Shown: positions 23,627 through 36,538 of the stretch, piece after piece
Layout of the letters: the number at the start of each line of letters is the position of its first letter
Numbering within the stretch: the first letter of the stretch is position 1
Assembly (NCBI GenBank): GCA_010015655.1
Contig: ML976661.1
Span: forward strand, 483,682-547,681
From: Bimuria novae-zelandiae CBS 107.79
Taxonomy: Eukaryota; Ascomycota; Dothideomycetes; Pleosporales; Didymosphaeriaceae
Direction: 5' to 3'
Length of the DNA: 64,000 nt
Made by a program: the position numbers and the translations under genes
Notes under the pieces: model-generated
What the model was told of the DNA's origin: nothing
Seen by the model: only the letters and a program-made list of their open reading frames with translations
Database searches by the model: none

Positions 23627-26167
23627 CTACGCATACCGAATACTCCTACTCCTATACATAGGCGGTGGCGGCGGCGGCACCCCCGCATGCCCCGTCTGCG
23701 GCGTCCACATGGGCGCCGGCTGACCGGGAGGCTGACCCATCGGCGGAACACCACCACCACCGGGACTCGGCGGGCCACCTCTTCTCCTGCCGCTTCTATT
23801 CCTGGCAGCGGGGGGCACGCCCGGCGGTGGCGGGCCATATTGCTGGGGCATAGGGCCACGGTAGGGGGCGGCGGCGGCGGCGGCGGCGGCGTAGGCCTTC
23901 TTCGTGCGTCGCCGACGGTACGAGCGCCAGCAGCAGCTGAGAATGGAGAGAAGAATGAGGCCGCCGATGCCGGCGGCGAGGCCGATGACGAGGCTTTTGT
24001 TGCGGTCGATCCAGTCTTTCACTTCGGTGCCGACGGAGCCGCCTACGCACTGGCCCTATACACTCATCAGCTCCATCCCTTCGCGCAGAAAATGTGTATG
24101 TACTCGTGAGGGGCGAGAGGGATATGAACTTACATTCTGACACGTGCCCCCGCCCGTACACCCTGTCCCGTCCAAAAAGTTCTGCTGCAGCCCATAGCAC
24201 GTATTGCCAAACTCGGGGCTCGCACAGCTCAGCATGCAATTACTATTATCGCACGCATATGTATCGTTTCCTTGCGTGTAACTGCCCATGATAGTCTTGC
24301 ACTGCTGGTCGCGGCTCGTGCACTGACCGGACGCACAGCGGAGGCCGTTCCCGCAGTTCGTGCCGTCGTTTTGGGTTTTGTCTTCCGGGCAGTAGGGGGA
24401 GTTGCCGGTGCAGGTTTCCTGGGGGTCGCAGTCGCCGTTGGAGGCGCGACATACGGTGGTGGAGCTGGCGAACTGGCAGTCCTTGCAGCAGTCTTCGTTG
24501 GAGTCGTCGCAGACGGCATTGTTCTTGAAGCGGCAGGTGGTGGGGTCGCAGCAGTTGTTGTTCTGGCAGGCATCTGCGCCGCCGCAGTCGCACTGCTCAT
24601 CGCCCTCTACGATGCCGTTTCCGCAAGTTTGCGTCGTCGTGAGGTTAACGTTGCGGTTGTTGGAGAGGCAGCGGGAATCGACAGAGTTGCGGCCGATCGC
24701 GGAGCAGATGTTGCCGATGCTGCAGGCTGAAAAACGCGTGATGCCTTGCGCGGTGGACGGGTTCATGATGAATTGCTCACCGGCGTCGCAGGTGGTGGAG
24801 GAGAGGGGACAGCATTGCTGGGCGCTGACCATGTTGCTGTTCGCGCAGGCATCCGCCGTGCAATCGTGGACGGCACCGAACGTGTGCCCTGTTTCGTGCG
24901 CGATGACCTGCCATTCGGTCGAGGTTCGGATGACGACGTTGGCACCAGCTACGGTCTCATTCGACCCGCCATTGCCTTGTGATCCTTCTGTGCAAGCCTG
25001 GCCGAGCCATGCTAGGCCCACGGCAGAGCCTGTGTTGCACGTCGAAAGCAGAGTCCAGTGGGAAAAGCCGTCCTTTTGCCCTCCACGCCAGTTGGAAAAG
25101 AGATTCAATCGCCTTTGGATATCCACGTTGGATGAACAGTCCTGGTTCCAAGGGGTCGCTGTCTGTTCGGTGGTCGGGCATTGCGGCTCCGTGATGAGAA
25201 CGTTGGCGAGGCCGAGTGAGATGTGAAAGGTGCTCTCAAACAGCTCCGACGCCGAGTTCATCTGCTTGATGATATTGTCTCTCGTCCGGTTCCGATCCGA
25301 ACCGAATTCTTTGATGTAGGTGCAATCTGTGGCGACGCCGACGAGAGCGACCTTGCGGGCACTAGGACATCCATTTGTGTTTCCGATGGTCGAGACAAGG
25401 TTGACGCCTGCGCCGTTGCCACCGCCGGGCGTCCCATCGAGTTGTCTCTTGCCCAGCAGCGATGAAAATGGCATGGCGAAGAAGTTCTCCTCGGCACTCC
25501 GGGCCCGCATGGAAGCATACACAGGATGGTCCTCCTGCGTGTTGAACTGCAGCTCGTCGCTCACGCACGCTTGTCCAATGTCCCGCCTCTTCAGCTCCGA
25601 CTGTTCTTGTATCCGTCCCATATCGCTGTCCCTGAAGACCACCATTTTCTCCTCGCCCGATGCAAGATCGATATCCGGATCGCCCTCTACCATTGTGCTC
25701 TTGTAGTTGTCGCCGAGTAAGATGTGATGATGGTCGTGATCGATGGTAAATGTGCCTTCGAACAGCGGCTCCACGCCATCCCGCCTCACATGTATCCGCG
25801 CCCAGCCCGCTCTGTCCCAGCGACTCCCTCTCTTCAGCCACGCTGTGCCCTTGTATATCTTGTGCTCCAACCGGTCCAGGGGCTCTTCGCTGTGTATTCG
25901 TCCATCAGACCCCAAATAACTTAATTTCGCGCCTTCGGGAAACAAGTCGTGGTTAGGCTCGAGGCTGAGTCGTATCCGCTGACCCGTGGTCGTGAAGTCG
26001 AAGGCGAGGTCGAACGAAGACAGCGCCGTCACCCGGTGGTTGGGCGTGAGTATATCGGCCTGTTTCGCGAGCCCGATGCGCTGCAACGGATCTCTGGCGG
26101 TCGAGGAAGCGGACGCGATGGTCGCGATGAGGGTCGCACACGCTGCGAATGCCAGTGGTAACCGCAT
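23627..26167 (-). CDS. ADAM-type membrane zinc metalloprotease (820 aa)
   Basis: Cell-surface sheddase-like protease of the reprolysin/ADAM family (M12B). Exon 1 is 24134-26167 (678 aa), the intron 24056-24133 and exon 2 23627-24055 (142 aa); they join in phase 0. Order: signal peptide (1-20), propeptide, catalytic domain with zinc motif HETGHTFGAVHDC at about 423, followed by a Met-turn-type MNPST; disintegrin domain from about 514 (CGNGIVEGDEQCDCGG); Cys-rich region; one transmembrane helix at about 699-720 (LVIGLAAGIGGLILLSIL); then a basic, Ala- and Pro-rich cytoplasmic tail with an eight-Ala run encoded by a GCC/GCG repeat. All three zinc His and the catalytic Glu are present. Filamentous fungi commonly carry ADM-A/ADM-B type paralogues; which one this is cannot be decided here. 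Without splicing the frame would stop in the intron and lose the membrane anchor. Confidence 0.93.
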
Positions 26168-26919
26168 CGTATCTGGAATCTATGGGCTAGCGCCCGTCTT
26201 TGCGCCTGGTTTGCGCCTGTCGCCTGCCTTCTATCCTCTCGCTATCGACCACTCTGATCATGTACCAGATGGAACTCTTGCAAATGCTCTGCCTCCGGTA
26301 CGGGAGCGGATCCGCCGGTTCCTTCGCGCGGTACGAGTGTAGCTGGCGCCGGGCGCTCGTTTCACAAAGCAACAACACCGAATTATACCAGCGCGATAGT
26401 GAGCGACGAAGCAAACGAACGAAGAGCAAGAGTGTGTATAGAGTACCCTGAAAGTTTGCCCCCTAGCAGCCCAAGGCCGATCAGAGGCCACCGAACTCGT
26501 CAGCAGCGTGCACTGCCCGCTTGGAGGCGTCACCTTAGCGACAGACAGGGGAGAGCGGCCCCAAACCATTTCGAAACCGGCTGTAACGGCAAGCCACAGC
26601 TGTCACTGGGCATTTACACAATGTTAACTAGAGTTCCGTCGTGCACTCTAGCACCGCATGGCGACGAAACGCTCTGGCGCGCGTGTAAAAAGGGGTGATT
26701 GGTATTCATCAACAGCACAGTCGCGAGCAGACGTCTTACTAAGAATAAACACGACCCAGCGTCCGGAGGCGACGCCCCGAAACTCGCAGCCACACGAACA
26801 CCACTGATTTTAGCCGCTGCTATCCCGGAATTGGACCAGCGCTTCCGGCTCAATTCACGTGGTTCAACTTCAAGCCTCTAGTCAAATCTGCCCGCCACTC
26901 AAACGCCTCACATAGTCCT

Positions 26920-29377
26920 CTACTTCTTCTTGGCTGAATGCACCACATCAATGATTTTATCAACAATTGAGGGGTCGGACAACTACGCTCACGTTAGCTC
27001 CGTAACCTCCGGTCTCTGACGCGTCACCCCCGTCACGCCGACAACCCCCAAAGATAAGACAAGCAATAAAGAACTTGGTGGCTTACCGTCGTTATGTCGC
27101 CCAACTGGTCCTCCTCGCCCGCCAAGATCTTGCGCAGAATGCGACGCATGATCTTCCCGGACCGCGTCTTGGGTAAGTCTGGCACCACGAAGATGGCCTT
27201 GGGTGCGGCGAATGGGCCAATCGACTTGCGCACCTGCAGGATCAAGTCCTTCTTTGTTTGATCTGAGCCGTCATTGCCGTCTTTGAGCGCGACGAACGCG
27301 TTGACGGCTTGGCCGGTGAGCTCGTCGTGGACGCCGACGACAGCCGCCTCGGCGACGGAATCTGGATCGAATTTTAGCACTGCCGGACAGACGGCGAAAA
27401 ATTGGACTTACGGTGCTCGATGAGAGCTGCTTCGATCTCGGCTGTTGACAGACGGTGGCCACTGACATTTACAACGTCATCTACACGGCCTCGAATCCAG
27501 TAGTAGCCCTCGTGGTCACGGCCTGCACCGTCCCCGGTGAACTGTTCAAGTCAGCACATCGCTTCTGAGATAGATGTTTGAAGACTCACGTAGTAACCCT
27601 TGTACACGTTGAGATATGTCTCCATATACCGCTTGTGTGCGCCCCAGACTGTGCGAGCCATGCTAGGCCAAGGCTGCTTGAAAGCAAGCACACCCTCGAC
27701 ATCGTTTCCGTGGATTTCCTCTCCAGAAACAGGGTCGATGATGGCGGGCTCGATGCCGAAGAAAGGCAGCGACGCAGACCCAGGTTTTGTGGGAGTTACA
27801 CCACCTAGTGGCGTGATAACATGCGACCCAGTTTCTGTTTGCCAGTATGTCTGTTCTCATTAGTCTGTATTCCCATTTTTGTGTGGACAGGTGCGCCTTA
27901 CGTCTACAACGTGTGCCTCCTCCTTTCCAACCGTCTCAAAGTACCACTTCCACACCTCGGCGGCAATTGGCTCGCCGACAGATCCCAAAATACGGAGGTG
28001 CTTCATCTGGTGCTGGACATGTTCATCGCCAGCGCGCTTAAGCAACCGCAGTGCCGTTGGTGCAACGTAGAACTGGCTGACGTTGTACTTGTCCACAATC
28101 TCCCAGTATCGCGAGAAGTTGGGGTATGCCGGGGTGCCCTCGAAGACGACGGTGGCCACGCCGAGCAACAGCGGCGCATAGACAACGTACGTGTGCCCAG
28201 TAATCCAACCGACATCTCCACCACAGAAGAATGTGTCGTTGTCGTGAATATCGAAAACGTACTTGCCCGTCGCCGCGGCACCGAGGAGGTAGCCACCAGT
28301 TGTGTGCATTACACCCTTGGGCTTGCCAGTAGAACCAGAAGTGTAGAGCAGGAACAAGGGGTCCTCGGAGCTCATAGACTCAGGGGAAATGTAACTAGGG
28401 TACTTCTCGACCTCCTCGTGCCACCACCAGTCTCGTCCCTTGGTCCATGGAACGTCGGTGCCAGTGCGCTTGTAGACCAGGCAGTGCGAGACGCCGGGGC
28501 ACTGCTTCAGCGCATCGTCTACGATCTTCTTCGTGGCGATGGTCTTGCCGCCGCGCTTGCCCTCGTCGGTGGTGATGACGACCTTGCACTCGGCGTCAAT
28601 GATACGATCTCGCAACGAGTCGGACGAGAAGCCAGCAAAGATGACAGAGTGAACGGCACCAATGCGCGTGCAAGCAAGGAAAGCAATGACAGCTTCCGGA
28701 ATCATGGGGAGATAGAGGGCCACAGTGTCGCCTTTGCGAACGCCCATCGCCTTCAGCGTGTAGGCGAGCTTAGAGACCTGGCGCAGGAGCTCGCCGTAGC
28801 TGATGATGCGGCCATCGGCAGCATCGTCGGCCTCGTAGATGATGGCGGGCTTGTCTGGGTTCTTGAACGCGTGACGGTCGACGCAGTTGTAGCTGGCATT
28901 CAAGCGACCCTCAACGAACCAGGCATTGTCGCCGTTCTCAAAGCTGCCTGCGTGTACCGTCTGAAAGTCGCGGTCCCACGTGAGCAGCTCGCGCGCGAGG
29001 CGGCCCCAGAACTTGTGTGGGTCCTGGATGGACTCCTTGTACAGCTGCTGGTAGTGCTCTAGGCCGTCGAGATGGGGCTTGGTGTGCGGGTGCTTGCTGC
29101 AGTCGCGCGTCAGCGGTACCGTCCCATATTGAACCGGATGGTGCACAATAGAACCGCAGATGTTTTGGCGATGACGCTGCCACCGAGCTCGAAGCTGGGC
29201 GCATTGGCGGGGTCACCCCGCTCCACTGAACCGGGGGCCTCGACGCGTGCGGCGTCGCCGGCGCATGGCATACAATGTGAAGGCGCGCACTCACTCGTAG
29301 AAAGCTTTCGGGACGTGGAAGGTGTCGACCTGGTGGGCCTCTGCCACCACCGGCGGCTTGACGTCTCCCTCAGACAT
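26920..29377 (-). CDS. facA: Acetyl-CoA synthetase (668 aa)
   Basis: Acetate + ATP + CoA to acetyl-CoA, AMP and PPi; cytosolic/nuclear enzyme needed for growth on acetate and for histone acetylation. Six exons join in frame: 29295-29377, 27902-29096, 27590-27850, 27412-27541, 27087-27361, 26920-26982. Introns are 198, 51, 48, 50 and 104 nt. The N-terminus contains [17 protein letters not shown], as in fungal FacA/Acs1. The adenylate-forming motif [12 protein letters not shown] is at about 278-289, the TYWQTETG motif begins exon 3, and the catalytic, acetylation-regulated lysine lies in RSGKIMRR (about K626). Length matches the family exactly. The 27362-27411 intron was placed at GATCCAG because the nearer CAG would give a 32-nt intron; the chosen join gives the conserved [14 protein letters not shown] see no FacB or CreA site that I would defend. 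Confidence 0.96.
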
Positions 29378-30792
29378 TGTGCAATTCGCAGTGCGCGTGG
29401 ACTCGGGGGCGTAGTGTGCGGGGCGTCAGCTCTCGGGAGCAGTTGTTGGGAACTCTAGGAAGGCGTGACGGAGGTCTGTATGTAAGTATCGTACGTATCG
29501 AGGCCCGAGTAGCAGCGCTCTTAATAGCGGTGCTGCGCGCCGGGTAAAGGGCTCGGGCGATGATTGATTGCACGGCGCAAATTGGGAGCTGCTGCCGTCT
29601 CGGAGAATTACTGCCAGGCTACTCCACTGTGTGCTAGCAGGATTGTGCGATGCTCTTGTCAGGCAGCGAGTCTCCCTTACAAGTTACAAATTGAAGAGGA
29701 AGTGAGGAGGAGGAGGAGGAGGAGGAGGAGGAGGAGGAATCAATTGGGTCGCCTGTTGCCAGACAGAGCGCCCTTATGAATAAGGCCATACCACCACCAA
29801 CGCCAGCTCCGACCTGTCCAGCTAGTCTCATAGCCGCTCGCCATCCAATGTGCGGGGACGAACGGCTGTGACGGTGGGCTTTGTCTGGACGGGGATCTTT
29901 GGCGCTTCGGTGATGGCATCAATCCGCTTGTCCGGACCACTTCATTCCGCGGCTCTCAAATCAAAGACATGCGGGCACCTGCATATCTGCACACCAGTGC
30001 TTATTTGGTGGTCCCACTGAGTATTTAGCGGTCTCGTGCCACCAATGCCGCAAGTGCACTCTGGTGGTCTGCACTCACGGTCGCGAACTGCTCACAAGCC
30101 ACGACGCTGGGCGACTCCATAAACAAAACATCTGCCCACACCCTGACCCGAGGACCGCAACCTTAGTGTCCGTACTCTGCATAACCGCGTGAAACAATTG
30201 TTCCAGCAAGTGACCCTACTTCGGCTATGCTTGCCCAACGCCTCGGGCCGTCCAGATCAAAAAAAGATAAACTTCCCCAGGCCCGACGTGTTCTTGAGAG
30301 CCGACCTACCGGCCATCGCGTGTTCATTTGCGCGCGGTTCCGAAAAACCAGAAACAAGTATTCCAAGACCCGGACGCTCCGATTCTGATAAACGCAAACA
30401 TCGCTGATGTGGTTCGACATTGTGGCGTGCTAAGCTTTCTCCACGAGCCTCCCCGTCACGGTCTGCCAGCCCTACCCATATTGCACCGCATACAGGCACT
30501 GACGTTAGACTTGGCCCCATAAATAATTAATGATAGCCAACGAGCAAGCAGGATGATTTCTTTCGGGGATAAACTTCGTTTCTCTAGCGCTAGGAAGAAG
30601 ACGCTGCTACAATACATTAACATAAGTGGTATCATTACCGCGCGGAAAGATAGAGTCCCGCGCTGTCGCAGTACGCCGTTCCGTCATCCCAGACGATGTT
30701 GATCCTCCCGTCCCATAGCCTGAACGCCTAATCGTCTCATTCATAAACACTTGTCCTGCTCTTCCCTACCGAGAACTGTATTACACCAGGAG
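29378..30792. other. Intergenic between acetyl-CoA synthetase start and WD40 gene 3' end
   Basis: No gene is recognised. It contains the promoter of the acetyl-CoA synthetase gene, a (GAG)n microsatellite at 29704-29738 and several overlapping short frames without coding character. Confidence 0.55.
29704..29738. repeat. (GAG)n microsatellite
   Basis: About 35 bp of uninterrupted GAG trinucleotide repeat, non-coding as far as can be seen, about 330 bp upstream of the acetyl-CoA synthetase start codon. Confidence 0.95.
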
Positions 30793-33700
30793 TCACTGTG
30801 AGTCAGTCGTGCTGGCTACTGACTCTTCCCTTTCCCTAACGTCCCCTGTACTTGAAATCGGATCTTCCTCCTGCTGCAATGCTGGAGACGCTGCCCCTCT
30901 GGATGTGCCACCTTCGCTGCTCTGCCTAGCGTGAAGGGCTACACTGGCAGAGATCTTTTCGTCCAGAATGTTTACGAGACGTTCGGAATACTGATCAAGC
31001 AGCTTCTGTATGACCGATTCGTTCAGTGGCGCGTTTAATTTCGCCTTCTCTCCCACCGCACGTGCAGTCATGGCCAGCTCTCGTTCAACTTCGCGCACGA
31101 GGTCGGGACTGAGATTGTCCGTGCTGGTGGCGAGACGCTTTCGGTAGGTGCGTAATGTTCGGCAAAGGCTTTCCGTTGAAGATGCAAGACTACCGTACTC
31201 GTTTGTTGGAGGCTTGGTGCGGAGTCGGACATCGACCGATGAGCGTCGCTTCGCGACTTGCGGATGACGAGGGCTTGGAGGCGAAGGGGAACGGTTTCGA
31301 TTCACCCTGCGTGCGGACCCTGTAGCACGATCTTTTGCCATAACCGGGGAGGGATCTAGTTTTGGAGCTTGCGCAAGCGAGAATTTCGAGAGCTTTTTGC
31401 GTAGCTTGGGCGAGCGGTTACCTGACGGTGTCGTTTGGTCATCCTCCGAACGTTGGAATCTCGCCAGTTCGGACTGTGAGAAGACACGCCTCAGCGGAGG
31501 TTTGCTGGCTAAAAGATCTTTGTTCGTCGGTGTACCGGGTCCGAGGAGGTCCATAGAGTGCGACATGTGTTGTCGGGAATGAGGGTGGAGCTGGAGACCC
31601 CAGACAAATATAGTACCATCGACCGCCACAGTTACCAAGGACTTCTCTCCTCCATCCTCATCCACATCAAAGCCAGATGTTAGTAGAGCGATGTCTCTGA
31701 CGCCTTCGGTGTGACCCCAGTCGCGGGCCATCAGGGTTCCACTTTCATCGTATAGGCGGATCGACTTGTCTGTGCTCGATACCCCAGCGATTAGCGGAGA
31801 TCCCCATGTGCGCGGTATATGTGCTAATGAAGAGAGAACAACGGCATCACCGCCTTCGCTATCGGAAGCCCGAAAGCTACTAAGGCACTGGCCGTTGCGC
31901 AGATCATACTTGTGTACCTGGCGATCGATTGTCGAAACCAGAAGAACGTCATCTTGATCGGCATCCCAAACCATGGACACGGGTGACGACTTTAGCATGA
32001 TAGTCCGCAGGATCAAGAAGGCGCAATCGTTGTCTTCTGAACCCTGGCGAGAGACAAGCTCGCGTACGACAACAGTGCGATCAGAACTCATCGAGACAAG
32101 CCTTTCTCCATTTCTGGAGAAGAGCACACCTGTCACTGCCCCTACATGCTCGTCAAGGGTTTGTAGTAGGTCCCAAGTCTCGTTGAGCTTCCGAAAGATC
32201 TGTACCATCCGGTCTCGCGATGCAGTCGCGATGTAGGCTGGATTCTTGGATTCGGAAATGGTAATGCCCGTCATCTCGTTTGAGTGAGCTTTGAAATCAA
32301 AAACGCTTGATTGAGTTTGGCGATTCATAATTCTGCATATATTGTTTAGCAAAGATCCGACTGAAAGATGAGAATATGACATACCTCAACACGCCATACC
32401 TATCACCAGTGATGATGAAATTGGCATCAGCAGACGAGGTGACAGTCTTGAGTTCGTTGAGTCCGACATCCGGGTCATCGATTTGTTCCAACGGCACCTC
32501 GAACGATTCCTTATGGGTACCTTCAGGAGCCCAAAACAAAACGGTACCCCCTGTAGACCACGTGTAGAAAGAGGCTCCTGAAGTGTTCGACTTCGCCAAC
32601 GCAGCGACTCCGAGGACAGGATTGCCATGCGCAGGCAACTTCTGCACAACGTCGCCGATGGTGCTTTCGTCATCGCATGCGCAGAGCTCGGACAGTCTGA
32701 TGGAATTTTGCGCGTCGACAGTGACCAGGCAATCGAGTAGAGACCCAACGGCTTCTATCTTAGTGAAATCTGTGGCGAGGGTGACGGTCGGAGATTCGAC
32801 TCTAGGAGGGGGAGAAGGCGGTGGCGTGAGTATGCCAAGGGTGTCGCTGATGTTGAGCGTTTTGAGCCCTCCATGGCTACTTGCGAGATGAAGTCGACCT
32901 TTCAGATCTACTGCCATGGACGTTACCGCAATGGCCGTCTCTACGACCTTGAAGAAGCGCTGTGTGCCATCGCTATCGTCAATCAGACACAGTTGACCTT
33001 TGTCTGAGGCAACGACGGCTTTCGAAGGCGCCACCGCGACGACACTAGTGAAGTTGGCGTCTTGTAAACTTTCCAACAGGCAATTTCTCCCCGGTAACGT
33101 CTTGTGGACACTGCTTGATAGAAAAGAGGCATCACTTTGACGAGCCTTGGACAGCCGAGACGCAGGGTTAGATTCTTCGGTCCTCCAGACCTTGATGTGC
33201 CGCGTGCCAACGCTAGTAATGTTGTCAGCTACGATGTCGACTCTATCTATCTATCGCGGTGCATCCTGACAAGAGGAAGAGTGACAGGAGCCGACTTACG
33301 TGACCAGACTATTTCCCATCCAGGCCATGCGATTGATGTAGCTCGTGCATTTGTTGCTGGAGTGCAAACTGGCGGCACCTGTGCGCGAATTTATGTTCCA
33401 CACGTACAGGAAACCGTCATTGGGGGAGCCTAGGCTCGCCAGGTATTGCGAATCGGGCGACCAGGCGAGGCACTTGACGCCAAACGTATGCTCGGAGAGG
33501 ACGGTCAGTGGGGTATCTGAAGGCGCATCGGAGGCAGTCGAGAATATGAGTACGCGCGGTTTGTAGCCCGTCTGCCGTCGTTAGCGCGCGTCGTGCACGA
33601 AAATAGACAGACTGACCTCTCCCACAGCAAGAAACTTCCCGTCAGGACTGAATGACACGCACGTAGCAGCCTTTATTCTCTCCCTCGCCGACCACGACTT

Positions 33701-34162
33701 CCCGCCCGGTGAATCACCCCAGTCGTTCGCAGGCGACGCCAGGGGCGACGCACCCACGCCGGCTTCGCGTAGAGACGACGCGGTGCGATTTCGGCTCTCA
33801 TTCTGGGTCGGGGTCGAAGGGCCTCCGTATATGGAGGAGGATGGGTTGATCGGGTTCGCCGTAGGTCGCGCGCGGAAGAAGCGCTGCGAGACATGGTGCT
33901 GGCCGTCAACTGTCGCGAGGACGGCAGCAGCGCCGGCGCAGAAGGCAAAGGAGCGCGCATTGGGGAGGCTGTCGAAGGAATTGGCCGACGTTGTCGTAGT
34001 CCCTATGACCTGGCGGAGGGCCAAAGAGGCTTCGGCGCGTTGCGACTTGACGGGTGAGCGCAGCGGGGTACTCTTGAGGAAGGGCGACGGTGACGGTGTG
34101 AGCTTGATGCCGGCGCCCCAGGCTGGGCTCATCACTCTGGGATTGTTCGGCGTGAGCGACAT
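30793..34162 (-). CDS. WD40-repeat protein of the WDR62/MAPKBP1 type (1061 aa)
   Basis: Four exons join in frame: 33617-34162, 33300-33571, 32385-33212, 30793-32332 (introns 45, 87 and 52 nt). After a Ser/Pro-rich N-terminus (1-155), beta-propeller repeats begin with IKAATCVSFSPDGKFLAVGE. They continue through HTFGVKCLAWSPDSQYLASL and VGTRHIKVWR, and a second propeller includes IATASRDRMVQIFRK, HVGAVTGVLFSRNGERLVSM and VDGTIFVWG. This tandem double propeller, with the first blades nearly superimposable on those of animal WDR62/MAPKBP1, is the basis of the call. The C-terminal third is basic, Ser/Pro-rich and disordered, with a short helical region near 930-1000. In animals these proteins scaffold JNK and act at spindle poles; the fungal role is unknown to me. 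Confidence 0.85.
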
Positions 34163-34643
34163 GGTCGTTGCTCGAGCCGGGGATTTCGGGGTCTGCGGCG
34201 GCTGTGTGGTTCAGCCACTGGCATCTCAGTGGAACCCCATTGCGCCTGCCTTCTGTCAGTGAGGTGATGTAGGAATGCAACAACCAAGGTCGCTAGCTCC
34301 GGCAGCTATGGTCTCTTCAGTGGGTACCCAGCGGCCATTGGGGGTCGCCTGGGTTTCAATTGGCGAAGGCGCGCGCTCAGAGACAATGTCTCAGGGTGAG
34401 AGAGGGGTGAAGGTGAATGGAACGGCGCATGATGCGGAGACGCATTGTTTTCACCGCATCAACACTCAGACAAACGAGGATCGGCGAACCAAACGAACGG
34501 CGCAGGCACGACCCAGCCGCCATTCGTTCGCTAAACGCGTCACCTGCAGCCCCGTCACAACAATTTCAGTTCTCCTAGAACTTTATCTTCAGGCGCAGTT
34601 GAATTTGAATTGAAATGAGTGTATGTATGTACAGTGCAAAGTG

Positions 34644-34682
34644 CCAGGCGTCCAGGCGTCCAGGCGTCCAGGCGTCCAGGCG
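34644..34682. repeat. 8-bp tandem repeat (CCAGGCGT)n
   Basis: Nearly five head-to-tail copies of CCAGGCGT in the gap between the WD40 gene start (34162) and the MFS gene stop (34948). Confidence 0.9.
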
Positions 34683-34947
34683 ACGTTGGGAATGGCATGC
34701 TGCGCGACATGTTGCGTCACCTGCGAGCATCCTCACACGGCAGGAGCGAACCAAGAAGTGAACCGCCGCCCTGTCTTGCGCCTACCTACGTCTCTTCCAG
34801 TCTCATTGACGCGCACGACTTCTCGAATCCATTCCATATCTTACAGGCTATCGAATGTCGTTGTTTTCCAAGCCTCTCTCACACTCGTGCTTTCCCTTTT
34901 GCGCACCATCTGCGCCTTCCATTTCCATTCCGGCCTTTTGACCTCCT

Positions 34948-36538
34948 CTACTTCACCCACTTCCACCCGTTCTTTTTCGCGTCAAGGTAACGCACGCCAG
35001 CTAGACACAGAACCGATACCATCAAGAAGATGCCGGTGTACGCAATTGGCGTCACGAAATCACTTCCGTGCAATTCCGAGCCCTTGGCCCGACTCACCAG
35101 TAACCCGGCGACTGGGACGCCCACAACGTAACCAATGCCTCTAATGGATGTCATTGCGCCGTTGTACGGATAGTATAGCTCGTCGCCAAAGTGTCCCTTT
35201 TGCACCGAGTTGATCAACGCGGTAAAGGTTCCGAACACGCAACCGTACACGACTTTGTAAACCATCCACACCGCACCACTATCGGCCAGTGCTGATGGCA
35301 GCCACATGATCAGGGTGCTGAGTGCGAAGATGAATATGGCCAGGAAGAGCATGTTGTTGTGTCCAACAAAGTCGGCTGCCCATCCCAAGAGGAATCTCGA
35401 CGGGATACCGACTGCACTGCTGACAGCTAGGATTATGGAAGCCATATTGCCGCTGTAGCCCAACGCTTTGCTGAATTCAGGTCCAAAGGTCGTCGGGATG
35501 GCGACTGTCATGGGATGTATAAAGTTCGCCAAAAACAGCAGTGTGAATGTTGGATTCTTGAACGTTTTCCATCCAACAAGCTTGGCGCTTCGTCTATGGC
35601 ATTTGCGAGGTGGTTGCGCTAGGTAGCTGGAACTGCCCAAGATGCACATGCTAGCAATCGATAGTGTTCCGAGCGTCCACCTCGAGCCGACAGAATCTAA
35701 CATTCTGTGAAGGACGAGCGACAGAATCACTGCTCCGACGCAGCCAACTACGAGAATTCAGCTTCAGTTCACTCAAACCTGGCCTCGGACCACTTACATG
35801 CCGCCGCAGCCCCTTGTGCAGCACCGGAGCGCCGGCCAAAGTATTCGGGAAGTATTGCCGTCAACACGTTGAGGAAGAAGCCGTTTCCGATACCGACAAG
35901 CAAGCCTTGCGTTACGACGAGCAGCCAAATCTATCGCCGCCATCAGCTGAAAGCTCTGCAACGGCCACACGCGACTTACATTGTTGCATGCAGCTGCCGC
36001 CGCAAAGCCACTTGCCGCAAGCACAGTACTTGCAAAGCAAAGCGTGCGGATATGTCTTCCAATACACGGAAGATACGGATAGAAAAATATCGCAAAAACC
36101 GCTACGATCCCTCCATTTCCGAGCGATTGTATTGCAGCGATGCCGGCTCTCTCCATCTGATCTTCGGGTTGGATGACGCCTTCTTTAACGGCTTTGTCGC
36201 TGCCGTAGTACGCTTGGAAGATGCCAAAGCTTTGGTTGATACCCATCACCCAAAAGGCCTGCAACGCACACGCAAACCAAACCTTCCATTGTTCTGCCCT
36301 CGTGACTTTGGGTTTCTCGTTTAAGGCCCTGGTGAGGTAAGCCGGTGCTTCGTATGTTTCCGTCGGGCTCGACCGCTCATTTTTGGGAAATTTCATACCT
36401 GCTTTCGTTCTCACTGCTCTTTTCGTCTCGTATCTCTAGAGATGAGCTGCGAGCTGTTTGTGCATCTTGCAAAGGGTCTTCCATTCCTTCATTGGAGTAT
36501 GGCGGAGCAGGAGCATGTTGGAGAGTGGGATCTGTCAT
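34948..36538 (-). CDS. MFS transporter, monocarboxylate-permease type (473 aa)
   Basis: Proton-linked transporter of the fungal monocarboxylate porter (MCT) group, plasma membrane. Exons 36399-36538, 35980-36328, 35798-35930 and 34948-35747 join in frame with introns of 70, 49 and 50 nt. The first exon gives a hydrophilic 47-residue leader (from MTDPTLQH) typical of these proteins. TM1 then begins at WKVWFACALQAFWVMG, followed by NQSFGIFQAYY. The second half has GIPSRFLLGWAADFVG and GIGYVVGVPVAGLLVS. If the first intron were retained, translation could start at an internal ATG (36396), giving a 449-aa protein with a different N-terminus. The substrate is unknown; a link to the acetate gene two loci away is speculation. 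Confidence 0.85.

Noticed and set aside
24272..25226. Plus-strand frames of up to 274 codons
   Set aside because: They are antisense to the ADAM metalloprotease exon, which has clear catalytic and disintegrin motifs.
27380..27411. A 32-nt intron in the acetyl-CoA synthetase gene ending at GGCAG
   Set aside because: Too short for a fungal intron; the acceptor at GATCCAG gives 50 nt and restores the conserved [13 protein letters not shown].
27821..29062. Plus-strand 413-codon frame
   Set aside because: It is the shadow of the acetyl-CoA synthetase main exon; the minus strand carries the conserved adenylation motif.
36377..36538. A one-base frameshift in the MFS transporter N-terminus
   Set aside because: A 70-nt intron (36329-36398) joins the upstream leader to the transporter in frame, so no mutation needs to be assumed.
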